Origin: Streptomyces sp. GESEQ-4
GTDB taxonomy: Bacteria > Actinomycetota > Actinomycetes > Streptomycetales > Streptomycetaceae
Direction: 5' to 3'
DNA: 64,000 bases
Assembly (NCBI RefSeq): GCF_017948455.1
Contig: NZ_JAFFSU010000004.1
Coordinates: 1 to 64,000 of the forward strand
The translations under genes were made by a program, and so were the position numbers. This document shows, in pieces, positions 1-10,000 of the stretch; the stretch's first letter is position 1, and each line of letters opens with the position of its first letter. The notes under the pieces were generated by a model. That model saw only the letters and a program-made list of their open reading frames with translations. It was not told where the DNA came from and made no database searches.

Positions 1-162
1 CACTGTGCCCCAGCCGGGGGCCGCCGGGCCCCGAGCACGCGGGCGCGGGGGGGGGCGGGGGTGGCCAAGACGGCGGGCGCGAAGGGGGCGCGCGTCCGGG
101 CGCGGGCGCCCAGGACGGGGGGGGCCACCGTCCCCCGGGGGGGCGCGCGCCCCCCGCCGTCG
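1..162. other. Extremely G-rich noncoding tail at the left edge
   Basis: This stretch lies downstream of the stop of the first minus-strand gene and has long runs of G on the + strand, several of five to eight. I see no convincing gene in it. Open frames here translate to Arg/Gly/Pro-rich low-complexity sequence, as expected for such composition. The upstream context lies outside the window, so its role cannot be judged. It could fold into G-quadruplexes or simply be hard-to-sequence intergenic DNA. Confidence 0.5.
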
Positions 163-1737
163 TCATGAACAGACCTTGCCGTCCTTCGGCGCCTTGCCGT
201 CGAGCAGATACGCGTTCACGGTCGAGTCGAGGCAGTCGTTCCCATTGCCGTACGCACCGTGACCCTCGCCCTTCCAGGTCAGCATCACGCCGACGCCCCG
301 GCCCAGTTCGTCCGCCATCCTGCGGGCGCCCTCGTACGGCGTCGCCGGGTCGCCGGTGGTGCCGACCACCAGGATCGGCGCCGCTCCCGGCGCGCTCACC
401 TCCGGCGTCTCGAACTGCCCGGGCACCGGCCAGTCGTGGCAGAAGCCCGCCGTGTCCCAGCCGAAGAAGTCCCCGAAGACCGGCGAGATCTTCTCGAACT
501 TCGGCAGCAGCTTCTTCGCCTCGGCTGCCGTCGGCCGCTCCTTGTCGTCCGAGCACGATATGACCCGTTGCGAGTGGGTCGTCGTGCCGTAGTGCCCCGA
601 TGCGTCGCGCTCGTTGTAGCCGTCGGCGAGCGCCAGCAGTTCGGAGCCGTCGCCCTCCTCCGCCGCCGTCAGGGCACTGGTCAGCGTCGGCCAGGCCGAC
701 TGGTTGTACAGCGGCAGCGCGATGCCGGTGACCGCGAGCGCCTGCGTCAGCTCCCGGCCGGACGACGTCGGCAGCGGATCCGCGTCGATCCGGTCCAGCA
801 GGTCCGCGATCTTCCGGGAGCCCTCCTGCGGATCCTGACCGGTGGACTTCAGGTAGTTGTCCAGCGCGCGCTGGAAGCCCCTGGCCTGGTTCTCGGCGTG
901 GCCCACCGTCCCGGCGGTCGGGTCGACGACCGCGTCCAGGATCAGCCGCCCCACATTCCGCGGGAACAAGTGGGCGTAGACGCCGCCGAGTTCGGTGCCG
1001 TAGGAGATGCCGAAGTAGTGCGTCTTGGCGTCGCCGAGGACCTGGCGCATCAGGTCCATGTCGCGGGCGGTGTCCGTGGTGGACGCATGGGCCATCAGCT
1101 CGCCTGCGTCCTTCGCGCAGCCCTTCGCGAAGTCTGCCGTGTTCTGGAGGTACGCCTTTTCCTCGGCCCCGGTGTCCGGAGTCACGTCGACGGCCTCGGC
1201 GGCCTGGATCTCCTTGTCGCCGCGACAGCGGACACCCTCACTGGCGGCGACCCCGCGCGGGTCCCAGCTCACCAGGTCGTAGCGCTCGCGGAGCAGGGAG
1301 TACGACGATGAGAACGACGGCAGGCCGGAGACGCCCGAGCCACCCGGGCCGCCGAAGTTGAACAGCAGCGAGCCGATGCGGTCGTCTCCGGTGGCCTTGG
1401 CGCGGATCAGTGCGAGGCCGATCGTCTCGCCGCCCGGCTCCGCCCAGTCCAGCGGCACCTTGAGCGTCGCGCACTGCCAGTCGCCGCCGGGCGCGGGCGC
1501 GTCCGCGGTGGCCTCGCAGCGCCCCCAGTCCAGCTTCTGCGAGGTCAGTGAGGAGGGCGGCGGATCCGCCGTACCGCTCGCCGTACCGGAGGAACCGGAC
1601 GACGGCGCCGTAGCGGAGGACCGCCCCCCGCTGCTCTCCTCCCCGTCCTTGCCGTCGTCGGACGAGCCGCTGCCGCAGCCCGCCGCCAGCAGTGCGGCGG
1701 CGGCCGTCAGAGCCGTCCACCGGACGATACGCGCCAT
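163..1737 (-). CDS. Secreted lipoprotein alpha/beta hydrolase, tripeptidyl-aminopeptidase family
   Basis: A 524-residue exported peptidase. The N-terminus has a positively charged start, a hydrophobic stretch and the lipobox LLAAGC (lipidated Cys21), followed by a Ser/Gly/Asp-rich linker, so it should be anchored outside the membrane. The catalytic domain has the nucleophile elbow GISYG, the acid in TTGDPATPYEGA and the His in GEGHGAYGN, the order used by the Streptomyces Tap/SlpD/SlpE family, which removes N-terminal tripeptides or prolyl peptides. The ATG start has a GAGGGGG ribosome-binding site upstream. It is the last gene of a same-strand series and a clear paralogue of the gene just upstream. 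Exact substrate unknown. Confidence 0.85.
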   Translation of the reverse strand: MARIVRWTALTAAAALLAAGCGSGSSDDGKDGEESSGGRSSATAPSSGSSGTASGTADPPPSSLTSQKLDWGRCEATADAPAPGGDWQCATLKVPLDWAEPGGETIGLALIRAKATGDDRIGSLLFNFGGPGGSGVSGLPSFSSSYSLLRERYDLVSWDPRGVAASEGVRCRGDKEIQAAEAVDVTPDTGAEEKAYLQNTADFAKGCAKDAGELMAHASTTDTARDMDLMRQVLGDAKTHYFGISYGTELGGVYAHLFPRNVGRLILDAVVDPTAGTVGHAENQARGFQRALDNYLKSTGQDPQEGSRKIADLLDRIDADPLPTSSGRELTQALAVTGIALPLYNQSAWPTLTSALTAAEEGDGSELLALADGYNERDASGHYGTTTHSQRVISCSDDKERPTAAEAKKLLPKFEKISPVFGDFFGWDTAGFCHDWPVPGQFETPEVSAPGAAPILVVGTTGDPATPYEGARRMADELGRGVGVMLTWKGEGHGAYGNGNDCLDSTVNAYLLDGKAPKDGKVCS

Positions 1738-1826
1738 GTGCTTCTACCCCCTCGCAGGCCGTCCGCGTGGATCCGCGGATGGCGGTCAGGCCATGGTAGG
1801 CGGATCCCGCAGCACCTGCCGGGCCC

Positions 1827-1835
1827 TGTGGATAA
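1827..1835 (-). promoter_or_regulatory. DnaA-box match (TTATCCACA on minus strand)
   Basis: A perfect 9-mer TTATCCACA, read on the minus strand, lies in the gap between the two tandem peptidase genes. It is the classical DnaA box. Function is inferred from sequence only; it could be a regulatory DnaA site or a titration site. Confidence 0.45.
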
Positions 1836-1875
1836 CCTTCTGACCTGCATGTTTTCCTGGATTTCGACCCCGGCT

Positions 1876-3423
1876 TCAGGAGCAGACGGTCCCGGCGGCC
1901 GGGACCTTCCCGTCGAGCAGATAGCCGTTCACCGCGCTCTGCACGCACTTGTTCTTGCTGTCGTAGGCGCCGTGCCCCTGCCCCTTGTACGTGAGCTCGA
2001 CGCCGACGCCCTTGCCCAGGGCCTGCGCCATCTTGCGCGCGCCCTCGTACGGTGTGGCCGGGTCGCCGGTGTTGCCCACGACCAGGATCGGGGCCGCGCC
2101 GGGCGCGCTCACGTCGGGGTGGTCGGCGGAGCCCGCCACGGGCCAGTCCGTGCAGCTGATCATGGACCAGGCGAGATAGTCGCCGAACACCGGCGAGGCG
2201 GCCCGGAACTCCGGCAGTTTCCGCTCCACGTAGGCGGGGGTGTAACGCGGCTTGTCGTCCGCGCAGTTGATGGAGATGTTGGCCGCCGTGAGGTTGCTGT
2301 ACTCGCCGTTCTCGCTGCGGCCGTTCAGTGAGTCGGACAGCAGCATCAGGATCTGGCCGTTGCCGTCGTACGCCTGATCCAGGCCCTGCGTGAGGTACTC
2401 CCAGAAGTCCTGGGAGTACAGGGCCTGTGCGATGCCGCTGGTCGCCGCCGTCTGGGTCAGCTCGCGGGGGAAGACGCCGGAGATCGGCTTGCTGTCAAGG
2501 TCCTTCAGCAGCTTGGCGATGCGGTTCTTGACGTCCTGTGCGCTGTCGCCGATCGGACAGTCCTCGACCTGCGAGGCGCAGTGCTCGGCGAAGTTGTCGA
2601 GTGCGAGCTGGAAGCCCTCGGCCTGGCCGAGCGAGCCCTGCTCGGGGTTCTCCGTCGGGTCGACGACCGCGTCGAACACGGCACGGCCCACGTTCTTGGG
2701 GAACAGGTGGGCGTAGACGCCGCCGAGTTCGGTGCCGTAGGAGATGCCGAAGTAGTGCAGCTTGGCGTCGCCGAGGACCTGGCGCATCAGGTCCAGGTCA
2801 CGGGCCGCGTCTGTGGTGCGCACATGCGGCAGGACGTTTTTGGAGTTCTTCTCGCAGGCCGCGTTGAACTCCTTGGTGTCGTCCAGGAGTTCGGTGCGCT
2901 CGGCGGCGTTCTCGGGGGTGGCGTCCTGCTGGAAGTAGGCGTCGAGCTGCTGGTCGTTCTCGCACTTCACAGGGGCGCTGCGGCCCACTCCGCGCGGGTC
3001 GAAGCTCACCAGGTCGTAGCGGGTGCGCAGTTTCGCGTAGTCCTCGCCGAAGGCGGGCAGCGTGGTGACGCCCGAGCCGCCGGGCCCGCCGAAGTTGAAG
3101 ATGAGCGAGCCGATGCGCTTGCTCTCGTCGCCGCTCGTTTTCGCGCGGATCAGGGCGATATCGATGGTGTCGCCCTTGGGCTCGTCCCAGTCGAGTGGCG
3201 CCTTCATGGTGCTGCACTGCCATTCGTCGCCGTTCGCCAGAGGTGACGGGGCGCTTCCGCCGCCTTGCGCCTGGGAGGGGGCCGGGCAGTCCTTCCAGCT
3301 CAGCGACTGGGCCGACAGATCCTCGTTCTGCGAGTCGTCGTCGCCGCAGCCCGCCAGGACGGCGGACAGCAGCACGGCGGTGGCGGTCAGGGCAGCGGCG
3401 CGCAGCCGGGAGCGGTTGGGCAT
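1876..3423 (-). CDS. Secreted lipoprotein alpha/beta hydrolase, tripeptidyl-aminopeptidase family (paralogue)
   Basis: A 515-residue paralogue of the downstream peptidase. It has a signal peptide with lipobox VLAGC (lipidated Cys26) and a short polar linker. The hydrolase fold carries nucleophile motif GISYG within a HYFGISYGTELGGVYAHLFP segment identical to the neighbour's, the acid motif NTGDPATPYEGA and the His motif GQGHGAYD. The C-terminus ends in a conserved disulphide-like Cys, as in the paralogue. The two genes are separated by about 140 bases and look like a tandem duplication. The family is known for extracellular peptide trimming; the precise peptide specificity is not visible. It lies 61 bases after the large membrane protein gene on the same strand and may be co-transcribed with it. 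Confidence 0.85.
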   Translation of the reverse strand: MPNRSRLRAAALTATAVLLSAVLAGCGDDDSQNEDLSAQSLSWKDCPAPSQAQGGGSAPSPLANGDEWQCSTMKAPLDWDEPKGDTIDIALIRAKTSGDESKRIGSLIFNFGGPGGSGVTTLPAFGEDYAKLRTRYDLVSFDPRGVGRSAPVKCENDQQLDAYFQQDATPENAAERTELLDDTKEFNAACEKNSKNVLPHVRTTDAARDLDLMRQVLGDAKLHYFGISYGTELGGVYAHLFPKNVGRAVFDAVVDPTENPEQGSLGQAEGFQLALDNFAEHCASQVEDCPIGDSAQDVKNRIAKLLKDLDSKPISGVFPRELTQTAATSGIAQALYSQDFWEYLTQGLDQAYDGNGQILMLLSDSLNGRSENGEYSNLTAANISINCADDKPRYTPAYVERKLPEFRAASPVFGDYLAWSMISCTDWPVAGSADHPDVSAPGAAPILVVGNTGDPATPYEGARKMAQALGKGVGVELTYKGQGHGAYDSKNKCVQSAVNGYLLDGKVPAAGTVCS

Positions 3424-3484
3424 GACCCAATCCTGCGGTCGAGCACGGATGTGCGCTCGGGGCGCGAGCCGTACGAGGTACGAC

Positions 3485-6274
3485 CTACAGGGCGCCCTTG
3501 CGCGTCAGGTGGTTGAAGGCCAGCCAGCCCGGCAGCACCGGCAGCCACAGTGTCAGCAGCCGGAACAGCAGCACCGCGGGGGCGGCCACCTCACTGGGCA
3601 GACCGACGGCGATCAGACCGACCGTCAGGGTCGCCTCGACCGCGCCCACACCGCCCGGTGTCGGGGCGGCGGACCCCAGTGCGTTGCCGGCGAGGAAGAC
3701 GACGGCGACGCTGGCGATGCTGATCGACGTCGTTTCGTCGCCGAACGCGCGGATCGACGCGTCCAGGCACATCACGAAGCAGGCCGTCAGCAGGAGCATG
3801 CCGCCGATGCCGGTCAGCAGCTTCTGCGGGCGCTGCAGCACGTCGAGCATGCGCGGCACGACACCCGCGAACAGCGACCTCACGCGCGTGGAGACGAATT
3901 TCCGCAGGAACGGCACCGAGGTCACCACGAGGACCAGCACCGCCACCGTCAGCAGACCGGCGATGACCGTCCGGGACGGCGACAGCGACGGCGTCTTCTC
4001 GGTGCCGGTGAGATAGCCGAAGGCCAGCAGCATCATGATGTGGGCGCCGAGCCCGAACAGCTGAGAGGCGCCGACACTCGCCACCGCGAGCCCCGGCCGC
4101 ACCCCCTCGCGCTGCAGGAACCGCGTGTTCAGAGCCACGCCGCCCACCGCGGCCGGGGCGACGATCTTCACGAAGGACCCGGCGACCTGGGCGGCCACGG
4201 TCCGCAGGAACGGCACCCGCTCCGGTACGAACCCCAGCAGCGCCATCGCCGCGGCGAAGTAGCTGCACGCCGAGAACAGCACGGCCGCCGCGACCCAGCC
4301 CCACTCGGCGTTGGCGATCAGCGGACCGAACTCGATGTGCGTGAGCTGCGTCAGCAGGAAGTACGCGCCGATCGCACCGGCGATGAGGCTGATCAGCGTG
4401 CGTGGCCGCACCCGCTCCAGGCGGGCCGGCTCGACCGGCGCCTGCGGCCTGATCCGCAGCACCTGGTGGCGGATCTGCGTGAGCAGATCCTCCTCGCGCG
4501 CCTCGTCCATGGCCTCGTCGATGGCCCGCTTCTCGGCTCGCTGCTCCGCTCGTACGGCCTTCTTGTCGAGCTTGTCGAGTACGGGCTTCGTGTCCTCGTG
4601 GGCCTCGCCGTGGGCCTCGTCCGCCCGGGCCTGCTTGGCCTGCCGGGACGCCTCCAGGACGGCGTCGCGCTCGCGCTGCGCCCGCTCCCGGGCCAGTTTC
4701 CGCAGTGTCGCGCGCGTGGAGCGCGTCAGCGCGATGGGCTGGAGCATCGGCAGGCAGTCGGCGACGGTGTCGGGACCGAGGACCTCGACCGCGGAGGCCA
4801 CCGCGCGCTCGGCGCCCACGCGTAGTCCGAGCGTCGTCACCAGCTGGGCGATGTCCACGCGCAGCAGCAGTTCACCGGCCGCGATCTCGCCGCCGCGCAG
4901 ATCGGTGAGGATGACCGTGCCGGAACGATCCACCAGAATCGCGTCGCCTGCCAGCCTCCGGTGCGCGATCCGCCGTGACTGCAGCGCCTGCACCTGGTGC
5001 CAGGTGCTGCGCAGCAGATCGTCGGTGATCTCGTCGTCGTCCAGCGAGTCGAGTGTGCGCCCGCCGGTGTGCTCGTAGACGAGCATCACGGCGTCCGGAC
5101 CGAGCTCGGAGGTGGCGATCAGCTTGGGCGCGTTGGCACCGGCCGCGATGGCCGCGTAGGCGAGCAGCGCCTCCTGCTCCAGCGCCTGGCGCAGCGACTG
5201 CAGACTGCGGCGGGTGGCGATGCCGCGCAGCGTCAGATTGCGCCACACCCGGTAGAAGAAGCCCTGTGCCTGCTGCTCGCGGTCGACGACCGTGACGTCC
5301 AGCGGCGGACCGTCCTCCAGGGTGACGAAGTAGCGCCGGCCGCGGTCGCCGCTCTCCGCCGTCTCCTGAGCGTCCTCGCGGGACGCGGTCACCGGACGGA
5401 AGCCCACATGCCTCAGGCCCGCCATCAGTGTCCGTCCGGTAGGACGGACGTTGGGCGAGCCGACCGCGTACAGCGTCCCGTAGGCGACGGTCCAGCCGAT
5501 CAGCACCGTCAGGATGATCGAGAACGGCGTGGTGTAGCCGGTGACGAGCATCGAGAAGGCGTCCAGGAGCAGCACGATCCACAGCACCGCGCGCCAGCGT
5601 GGCCGACGCGACATGCCGACGGCCGTCATGTACGCGATGACCGGGGCGAGATAGCCGTGCACGGGGTCGGTGAGTGCATGGATGTCGCCGGGGGAGGGCT
5701 GGGTGAGCGCCTCCTGGATCGAGTCGGGGGCCGCCTTGGCGACCCACAGATCGGTGGCGAGCGTCACTCCGTGCGCGAGGACCGCCGCGAGCACACCGTC
5801 GGCGATGCGCAGCCCGTCCCGCTTGATCAGCCGCTCGATCGCGAACGCGACCGGCACCAGGAGGATCGCGATGCTGGACGCCAGCCCCGCGATCTTGATG
5901 AGCAGATCGGGTGCCTGCCCGGTGCCCTTGTTGATGTCCTGTTCGAGGCCTGAGGTGGTGCCGTGCGCGAACGCGGCGATCGCGATGAGCACGGCGACGG
6001 CCAGCACGCCCACCAGGAGCCGCATCAGGTCGGACGGGCGGTGCACGCGCGCGGGGAGGAGGGGTTCGTCGCCCTCGACCTCGTCGGTGTACGGGTCGTC
6101 CTCGTCGGGGTGGGCCTCGTCGATGTGCTCGGCGCCTGGGCCGGAGATGCTCGCGACCACCGCCTCCTCGGCTGTGTCGTGCGCGTCCTTGTCGTCCGCG
6201 TCGGCGGTGTGCGGGCGCGATGAAGCGTCAGAGGTGCTCTTCGCGCCCTCCGGGTGCACACCCTGCTGCTTCAT
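3485..6274 (-). CDS. Multi-domain membrane protein: kinase-like middle, UPF0104 flippase-like C-terminus
   Basis: About 929 residues. The first ~75 are acidic and polar. Then come roughly five to six hydrophobic segments, next a soluble region of ~250 residues that resembles a degenerate protein kinase (VYEHTGGRTLDSL hinge-like, RIAHRRLAGDAILVD catalytic-loop-like, ILTDLRGG DFG-like), then a charged coiled region, and finally about eight membrane segments typical of the lysylphosphatidylglycerol synthase/UPF0104 transmembrane family. That family includes lipid or polyprenyl-linked sugar flippases. I chose the ATG at 6274, preceded by AAGAAGAG, over a GTG 24 bases further upstream. Substrate unknown; a role in the envelope is inferred from topology. 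Divergent from the ATL gene. Confidence 0.75.
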   Translation of the reverse strand: MKQQGVHPEGAKSTSDASSRPHTADADDKDAHDTAEEAVVASISGPGAEHIDEAHPDEDDPYTDEVEGDEPLLPARVHRPSDLMRLLVGVLAVAVLIAIAAFAHGTTSGLEQDINKGTGQAPDLLIKIAGLASSIAILLVPVAFAIERLIKRDGLRIADGVLAAVLAHGVTLATDLWVAKAAPDSIQEALTQPSPGDIHALTDPVHGYLAPVIAYMTAVGMSRRPRWRAVLWIVLLLDAFSMLVTGYTTPFSIILTVLIGWTVAYGTLYAVGSPNVRPTGRTLMAGLRHVGFRPVTASREDAQETAESGDRGRRYFVTLEDGPPLDVTVVDREQQAQGFFYRVWRNLTLRGIATRRSLQSLRQALEQEALLAYAAIAAGANAPKLIATSELGPDAVMLVYEHTGGRTLDSLDDDEITDDLLRSTWHQVQALQSRRIAHRRLAGDAILVDRSGTVILTDLRGGEIAAGELLLRVDIAQLVTTLGLRVGAERAVASAVEVLGPDTVADCLPMLQPIALTRSTRATLRKLARERAQRERDAVLEASRQAKQARADEAHGEAHEDTKPVLDKLDKKAVRAEQRAEKRAIDEAMDEAREEDLLTQIRHQVLRIRPQAPVEPARLERVRPRTLISLIAGAIGAYFLLTQLTHIEFGPLIANAEWGWVAAAVLFSACSYFAAAMALLGFVPERVPFLRTVAAQVAGSFVKIVAPAAVGGVALNTRFLQREGVRPGLAVASVGASQLFGLGAHIMMLLAFGYLTGTEKTPSLSPSRTVIAGLLTVAVLVLVVTSVPFLRKFVSTRVRSLFAGVVPRMLDVLQRPQKLLTGIGGMLLLTACFVMCLDASIRAFGDETTSISIASVAVVFLAGNALGSAAPTPGGVGAVEATLTVGLIAVGLPSEVAAPAVLLFRLLTLWLPVLPGWLAFNHLTRKGAL

Positions 6275-6460
6275 CGTCTCTTCTTGATCTCGTATCACCG
6301 ATCACCGCCCGCACGATGGTGGCATGCCCCACCGACACACAGGGGCATCAGGGTGCAAACGCGGGGGCGCACAGTCTGCCCGAAGCGCCGCTCGGGAGCG
6401 AGGGATACGCACAGTCACGAGGGCGTCACATTGTCGGTGGGGTGCGGCAGGATGGGACGG

Positions 6461-6811
6461 ATGAGCGAGGAGAGCCTTCCGGAGTACGCAGAGCGGGTCC
6501 TCGAGGTCGCCGAGCTGATTCCGCCGGGGCGCGTGATGACGTACGGCGATGTCGCCGAGTGGCTTCAAGAGGGCGGGCCGCGGCAGGTCGGCCGGGTGAT
6601 GGCGCTCTATGGAGGAGCCGTTCCGTGGTGGCGGGTCGTCCGCGCGGACGGTGTCCTGCTGCCCAGCCACGAACTGCGGGCGCTCGACCACTACCGCGCG
6701 GAGGGCACACCGCTGAAGGAGGCGAGCAGGGCGGCCGAGGGCCACCTGCCTCGGGTCGACATGAAGCGGGCGCGGTGGGACGGCGGCGAACACGCGGAAC
6801 CTCACACCTGA
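6461..6811 (+). CDS. Alkyltransferase-like protein (ATL), MGMT fold without the catalytic Cys
   Basis: A 116-residue homologue of the DNA-binding domain of O6-alkylguanine-DNA alkyltransferase. The helix-turn-helix region (IPPGRVMTYGDVAEWL) and the active-site loop are present, but the acceptor motif normally PCHR reads PWWR, so it cannot accept alkyl groups. ATL proteins of this kind bind O6-alkylguanine, flip it out and hand the lesion to nucleotide excision repair. Its position next to the AdnA/AdnB helicase-nucleases mirrors Rv3204 in mycobacteria. The start ATG at 6461 gives the expected N-terminus; an in-frame ATG nine bases upstream is possible. Confidence 0.88.
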   Translation: MSEESLPEYAERVLEVAELIPPGRVMTYGDVAEWLQEGGPRQVGRVMALYGGAVPWWRVVRADGVLLPSHELRALDHYRAEGTPLKEASRAAEGHLPRVDMKRARWDGGEHAEPHT

Positions 6812-6900
6812 CAGCTTCCGCCATCGGACCCACCCCGGGGCAACCTGTGGCCCGTACGAGGGAAACAGGGCACGCCCGTGGCATGCCGTACGTTCGTGGG

Positions 6901-6984
6901 GTGAGGGACGCACGAGACGTGAGCGCACTGACGGGGCGGATGCGCCAATCGGAAGCCCTGCTTCCGCACCATCCGTCGGCGTAG
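6901..6984 (+). CDS. Possible leaderless 27-residue ORF upstream of adnA
   Basis: A GTG at 6901 opens a 27-codon frame ending at a TAG. TACGTT lies six bases upstream, the spacing seen at several confident leaderless starts in this window. The peptide is polar and basic (starts MRDARDVSALTGRM) with no recognisable domain. It sits in an otherwise empty 266-base gap between the ATL gene and adnA. It could be a real small gene, a leader peptide, or a chance frame whose TANNNT box marks an adnA transcript start. No ribosome-binding site is visible. Confidence 0.25.
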   Translation: MRDARDVSALTGRMRQSEALLPHHPSA

Positions 6985-7077
6985 CGTCGGCGGCACGCGT
7001 CCCCCTCACCACGCGGCCAACGCCCTGAACGCGCCGCGGATCGCAAACCAGCACACCCACCAGGACCGGCGAACCAC

Positions 7078-10000
7078 GTGAGCTCCTCTTCCTCCACCAG
7101 GCGCCTGTCGCACTCCCAGGTGCGACAGGGGAGCCGTGGCGCTTACCGGCTGGTCCGTACCCCGCCGCCGCGAGTGGTTCCCCCTCATCTGGACGCGGCC
7201 CAGCGCTCGGTGGTTGACCACGGCAGGGGTCCATTGCTCGTCCTCGCCGGTCCGGGCACCGGCAAGACCACCACGCTCGTGGAGTCCGTGGCGGCCAGGA
7301 TCGCCCGGGGCGTGGACCCCGAGCGGGTCCTCGTCCTGACGTTCAGCCGCAAGGCGGCCGTCGAACTGCGCGACCGCATGGCACTGCGCATGGGGGCGCC
7401 GCGCGCGCCGCAGGCGACCACCTTCCACTCGTTCTGCTACGCCCTGGTCCGCGCCCACCAGGACAGCGACCTGTTCGTGGAGCCCCTACGGCTGCTGTCG
7501 GGCCCCGAGCAGGACGTCTCCGTCCGGGAACTGCTCGCCGGCCAGCCCGATCTGGAGCGGCTCGGCCTCGCACATGTGCGCTGGCCGGACGAGCTGCGCG
7601 CCTGTCTGACCACGCGTGGCTTCGCCGACGAGGTCCGCGCGGTCCTCGCCCGCAGCCGCGAACTGGGTCTTGACCCCGATGCCCTCGATGCCTTCGCCCG
7701 CCGTATCGGACGCCCCGACTGGCGGGCGGCGGCCACCTTCCTCGCCGAGTACCTCGACGTGCTCGATCTGCAGGGCGTACTCGACTACGCGGAACTCGTC
7801 CACCGCGCGGTGCTCCTGGCGCGTCGCCCCGAGGTCGCCGCCCAGCTGGCCGACCGGTACGACGCCGTGTTCGTCGACGAGTACCAGGACACCGATCCGG
7901 CTCAGGTTCGACTGCTGCACGCACTGGCGGGCGGCGGCCGCACCCTCGTCGCCTTCGGCGACCCCGACCAGTCGATCTACGCCTTCCGGGGCGCCGACGT
8001 GAACGGCATCCTGGAGTTCCCGGACGCCTTCCCGCGCGCGGACGGCCGCCCGGCGCCCGTGGAAGTCCTGCGCACCTCCCGTCGCTCCGGCGCCGACCTG
8101 CTGGGCGCCACCCGGCTGCTGACCCAGCGGATGCCGCTGACCCGGCTGCCCGCCGACAAGGTCCGCGCCCACCGGGAACTCACCCCGGTTCGTGACGGCG
8201 GTCGCGTCGAGGTCTACACGTATCCGACGCCCGGCACCGAGCTGGACAACATCGCCGACATCCTCCGCCGCGCACACCTGGAGGACGGCGTCCCCTGGCG
8301 CGACATGGCCGTCCTGGTGCGCGCCGGGTCCCGCACCATCCCGACAGTCCGTCGCGCGCTGACAGCGGCCGGCGTCCCCCTGGACATAGACGGCGACGAC
8401 CTGCCCCTGCGGCACGAACCCGCGGTGGCACCCCTGCTGACGGCACTGCGGGCGGTGGCGACGGCGGAAGCGGCCGAGGGGGGCGTACGGGACGAGGCGG
8501 CAGGCGAGGCCGATGCCTCTGAAGAGACCGACGCCTCCGGAGAGACCGATACCTCCGGAGTGGCCGACGCCTCTGGAGAAGCCGAGTCGGACACCTCCTG
8601 GCTCGACACCGAAACCGCCCTCACCCTGCTGGCCTCCCCGCTCGCCGGCATGGACGCGGCCGACCTGCGCCGTCTTGGCCGGGCGTTGCGCGAGGAGGAG
8701 CGGGCCGGGGGCAACCCGCTGCCGCCGCCGTCGGACGACCTCCTCGCGCGGGCGCTGGCCGAGCCGGAGCGGCTGGTCGCGCACGATCCGGCGTACGCGC
8801 GGGGCGCTCAGCGTCTCGGCGCGCTGCTGCGCAAGGCACGTGAGCGCCTGGCCGGCGGCGGTACGGCGGAGGAGGCGCTCTGGGAGCTGTGGGACGGCAC
8901 TCCATGGCCCGCACGGCTGGAGCGGGCTGCCCGGCGCTCAGGCGCGGCCGGGCGCAACGCGGACCGAGACCTGGACGCCGTATGCGCCCTGTTCGCCACG
9001 GCGGCCCGCGCGGAGGAACGCACCGGCGGGCGCGGCGCCCTCAACTTCCTGGAGGAGATCGAGGCCGAGGACATCGCTGCCGACACACTCACGCGGCGTG
9101 CCGTACGACCGGACGCGGTGCGCCTGATGACCGCGCACCGCTCGAAGGGGCTGGAGTGGCGCCTGGTCGTCGTCGCGGGCGTCCAGGAGGGACTGTGGCC
9201 CGACCTGCGCCGCCGTGGCTCCCTCCTGGAGGCCGACCGCATCGGACGCGACGGACTGGCCGAACCACTCACCCCGGGCGCCCTGCTCGCCGAGGAACGC
9301 CGCCTGTTCTACGTGGCCGCCACGCGCGCGCGTGAACGCCTCGTCGTGACCGCCGTGAAGGCGCCCGCGGACGACGGCGACCAGCCGTCCCGCTTCCTGA
9401 CCGAACTGGGCGTCGAAACCAAGGACGTGACGGGCCGCCCGCGCCGTCCGCTGTCCGTCGCTGCGCTCGTGGCCGAACTGCGGGCCACGACGGTCGACCC
9501 ACGGGTCTCCGACACCCTCAGGGAAGCCGCCGCCCGCAGGCTGGCCCGGCTCGCCGCGCTCGCCGACGAGGACGGCCGCCCCCTCGTGCCGTCCGCGCAC
9601 CCCTACCGCTGGTGGGGCATGTTCGAGCCGACCGAGTCCAAGGTGCCGCTGCGCAACCGCGACCAGCCCGTCGTCCTCTCCGGCAGCGCCCTCGACCAGC
9701 TCGCCAACACCTGCTCCCTGCAGTGGTTCCTGGGCCGTGAGGTGAAGGCGGACGCGCCCGCGACCGTCGCCCAGGGCTTCGGCAACGTGGTGCACGTCCT
9801 CGCCGACGAGGTCGCCTCCGGGCACACCCCGGCCGACCTCGCCGTGCTCATGGAGCGACTGGACTCGGTGTGGAACGCGCTCGCCTTCGACGCGCCCTGG
9901 AAGTCGGCGCAGGAGAAGGAGCACGCGCGCGTGGCGCTCGAACGGTTCCTGAAGTGGCACGTCATGGACCGCACGGGACGTACCCCGGTCGCCAGTGAGC

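Noticed and set aside
3062..4825. 587-codon open frame on the + strand
   Set aside because: Overlaps the second peptidase start and the flippase-like gene antisense. His/Arg/Gln-rich low-complexity product.
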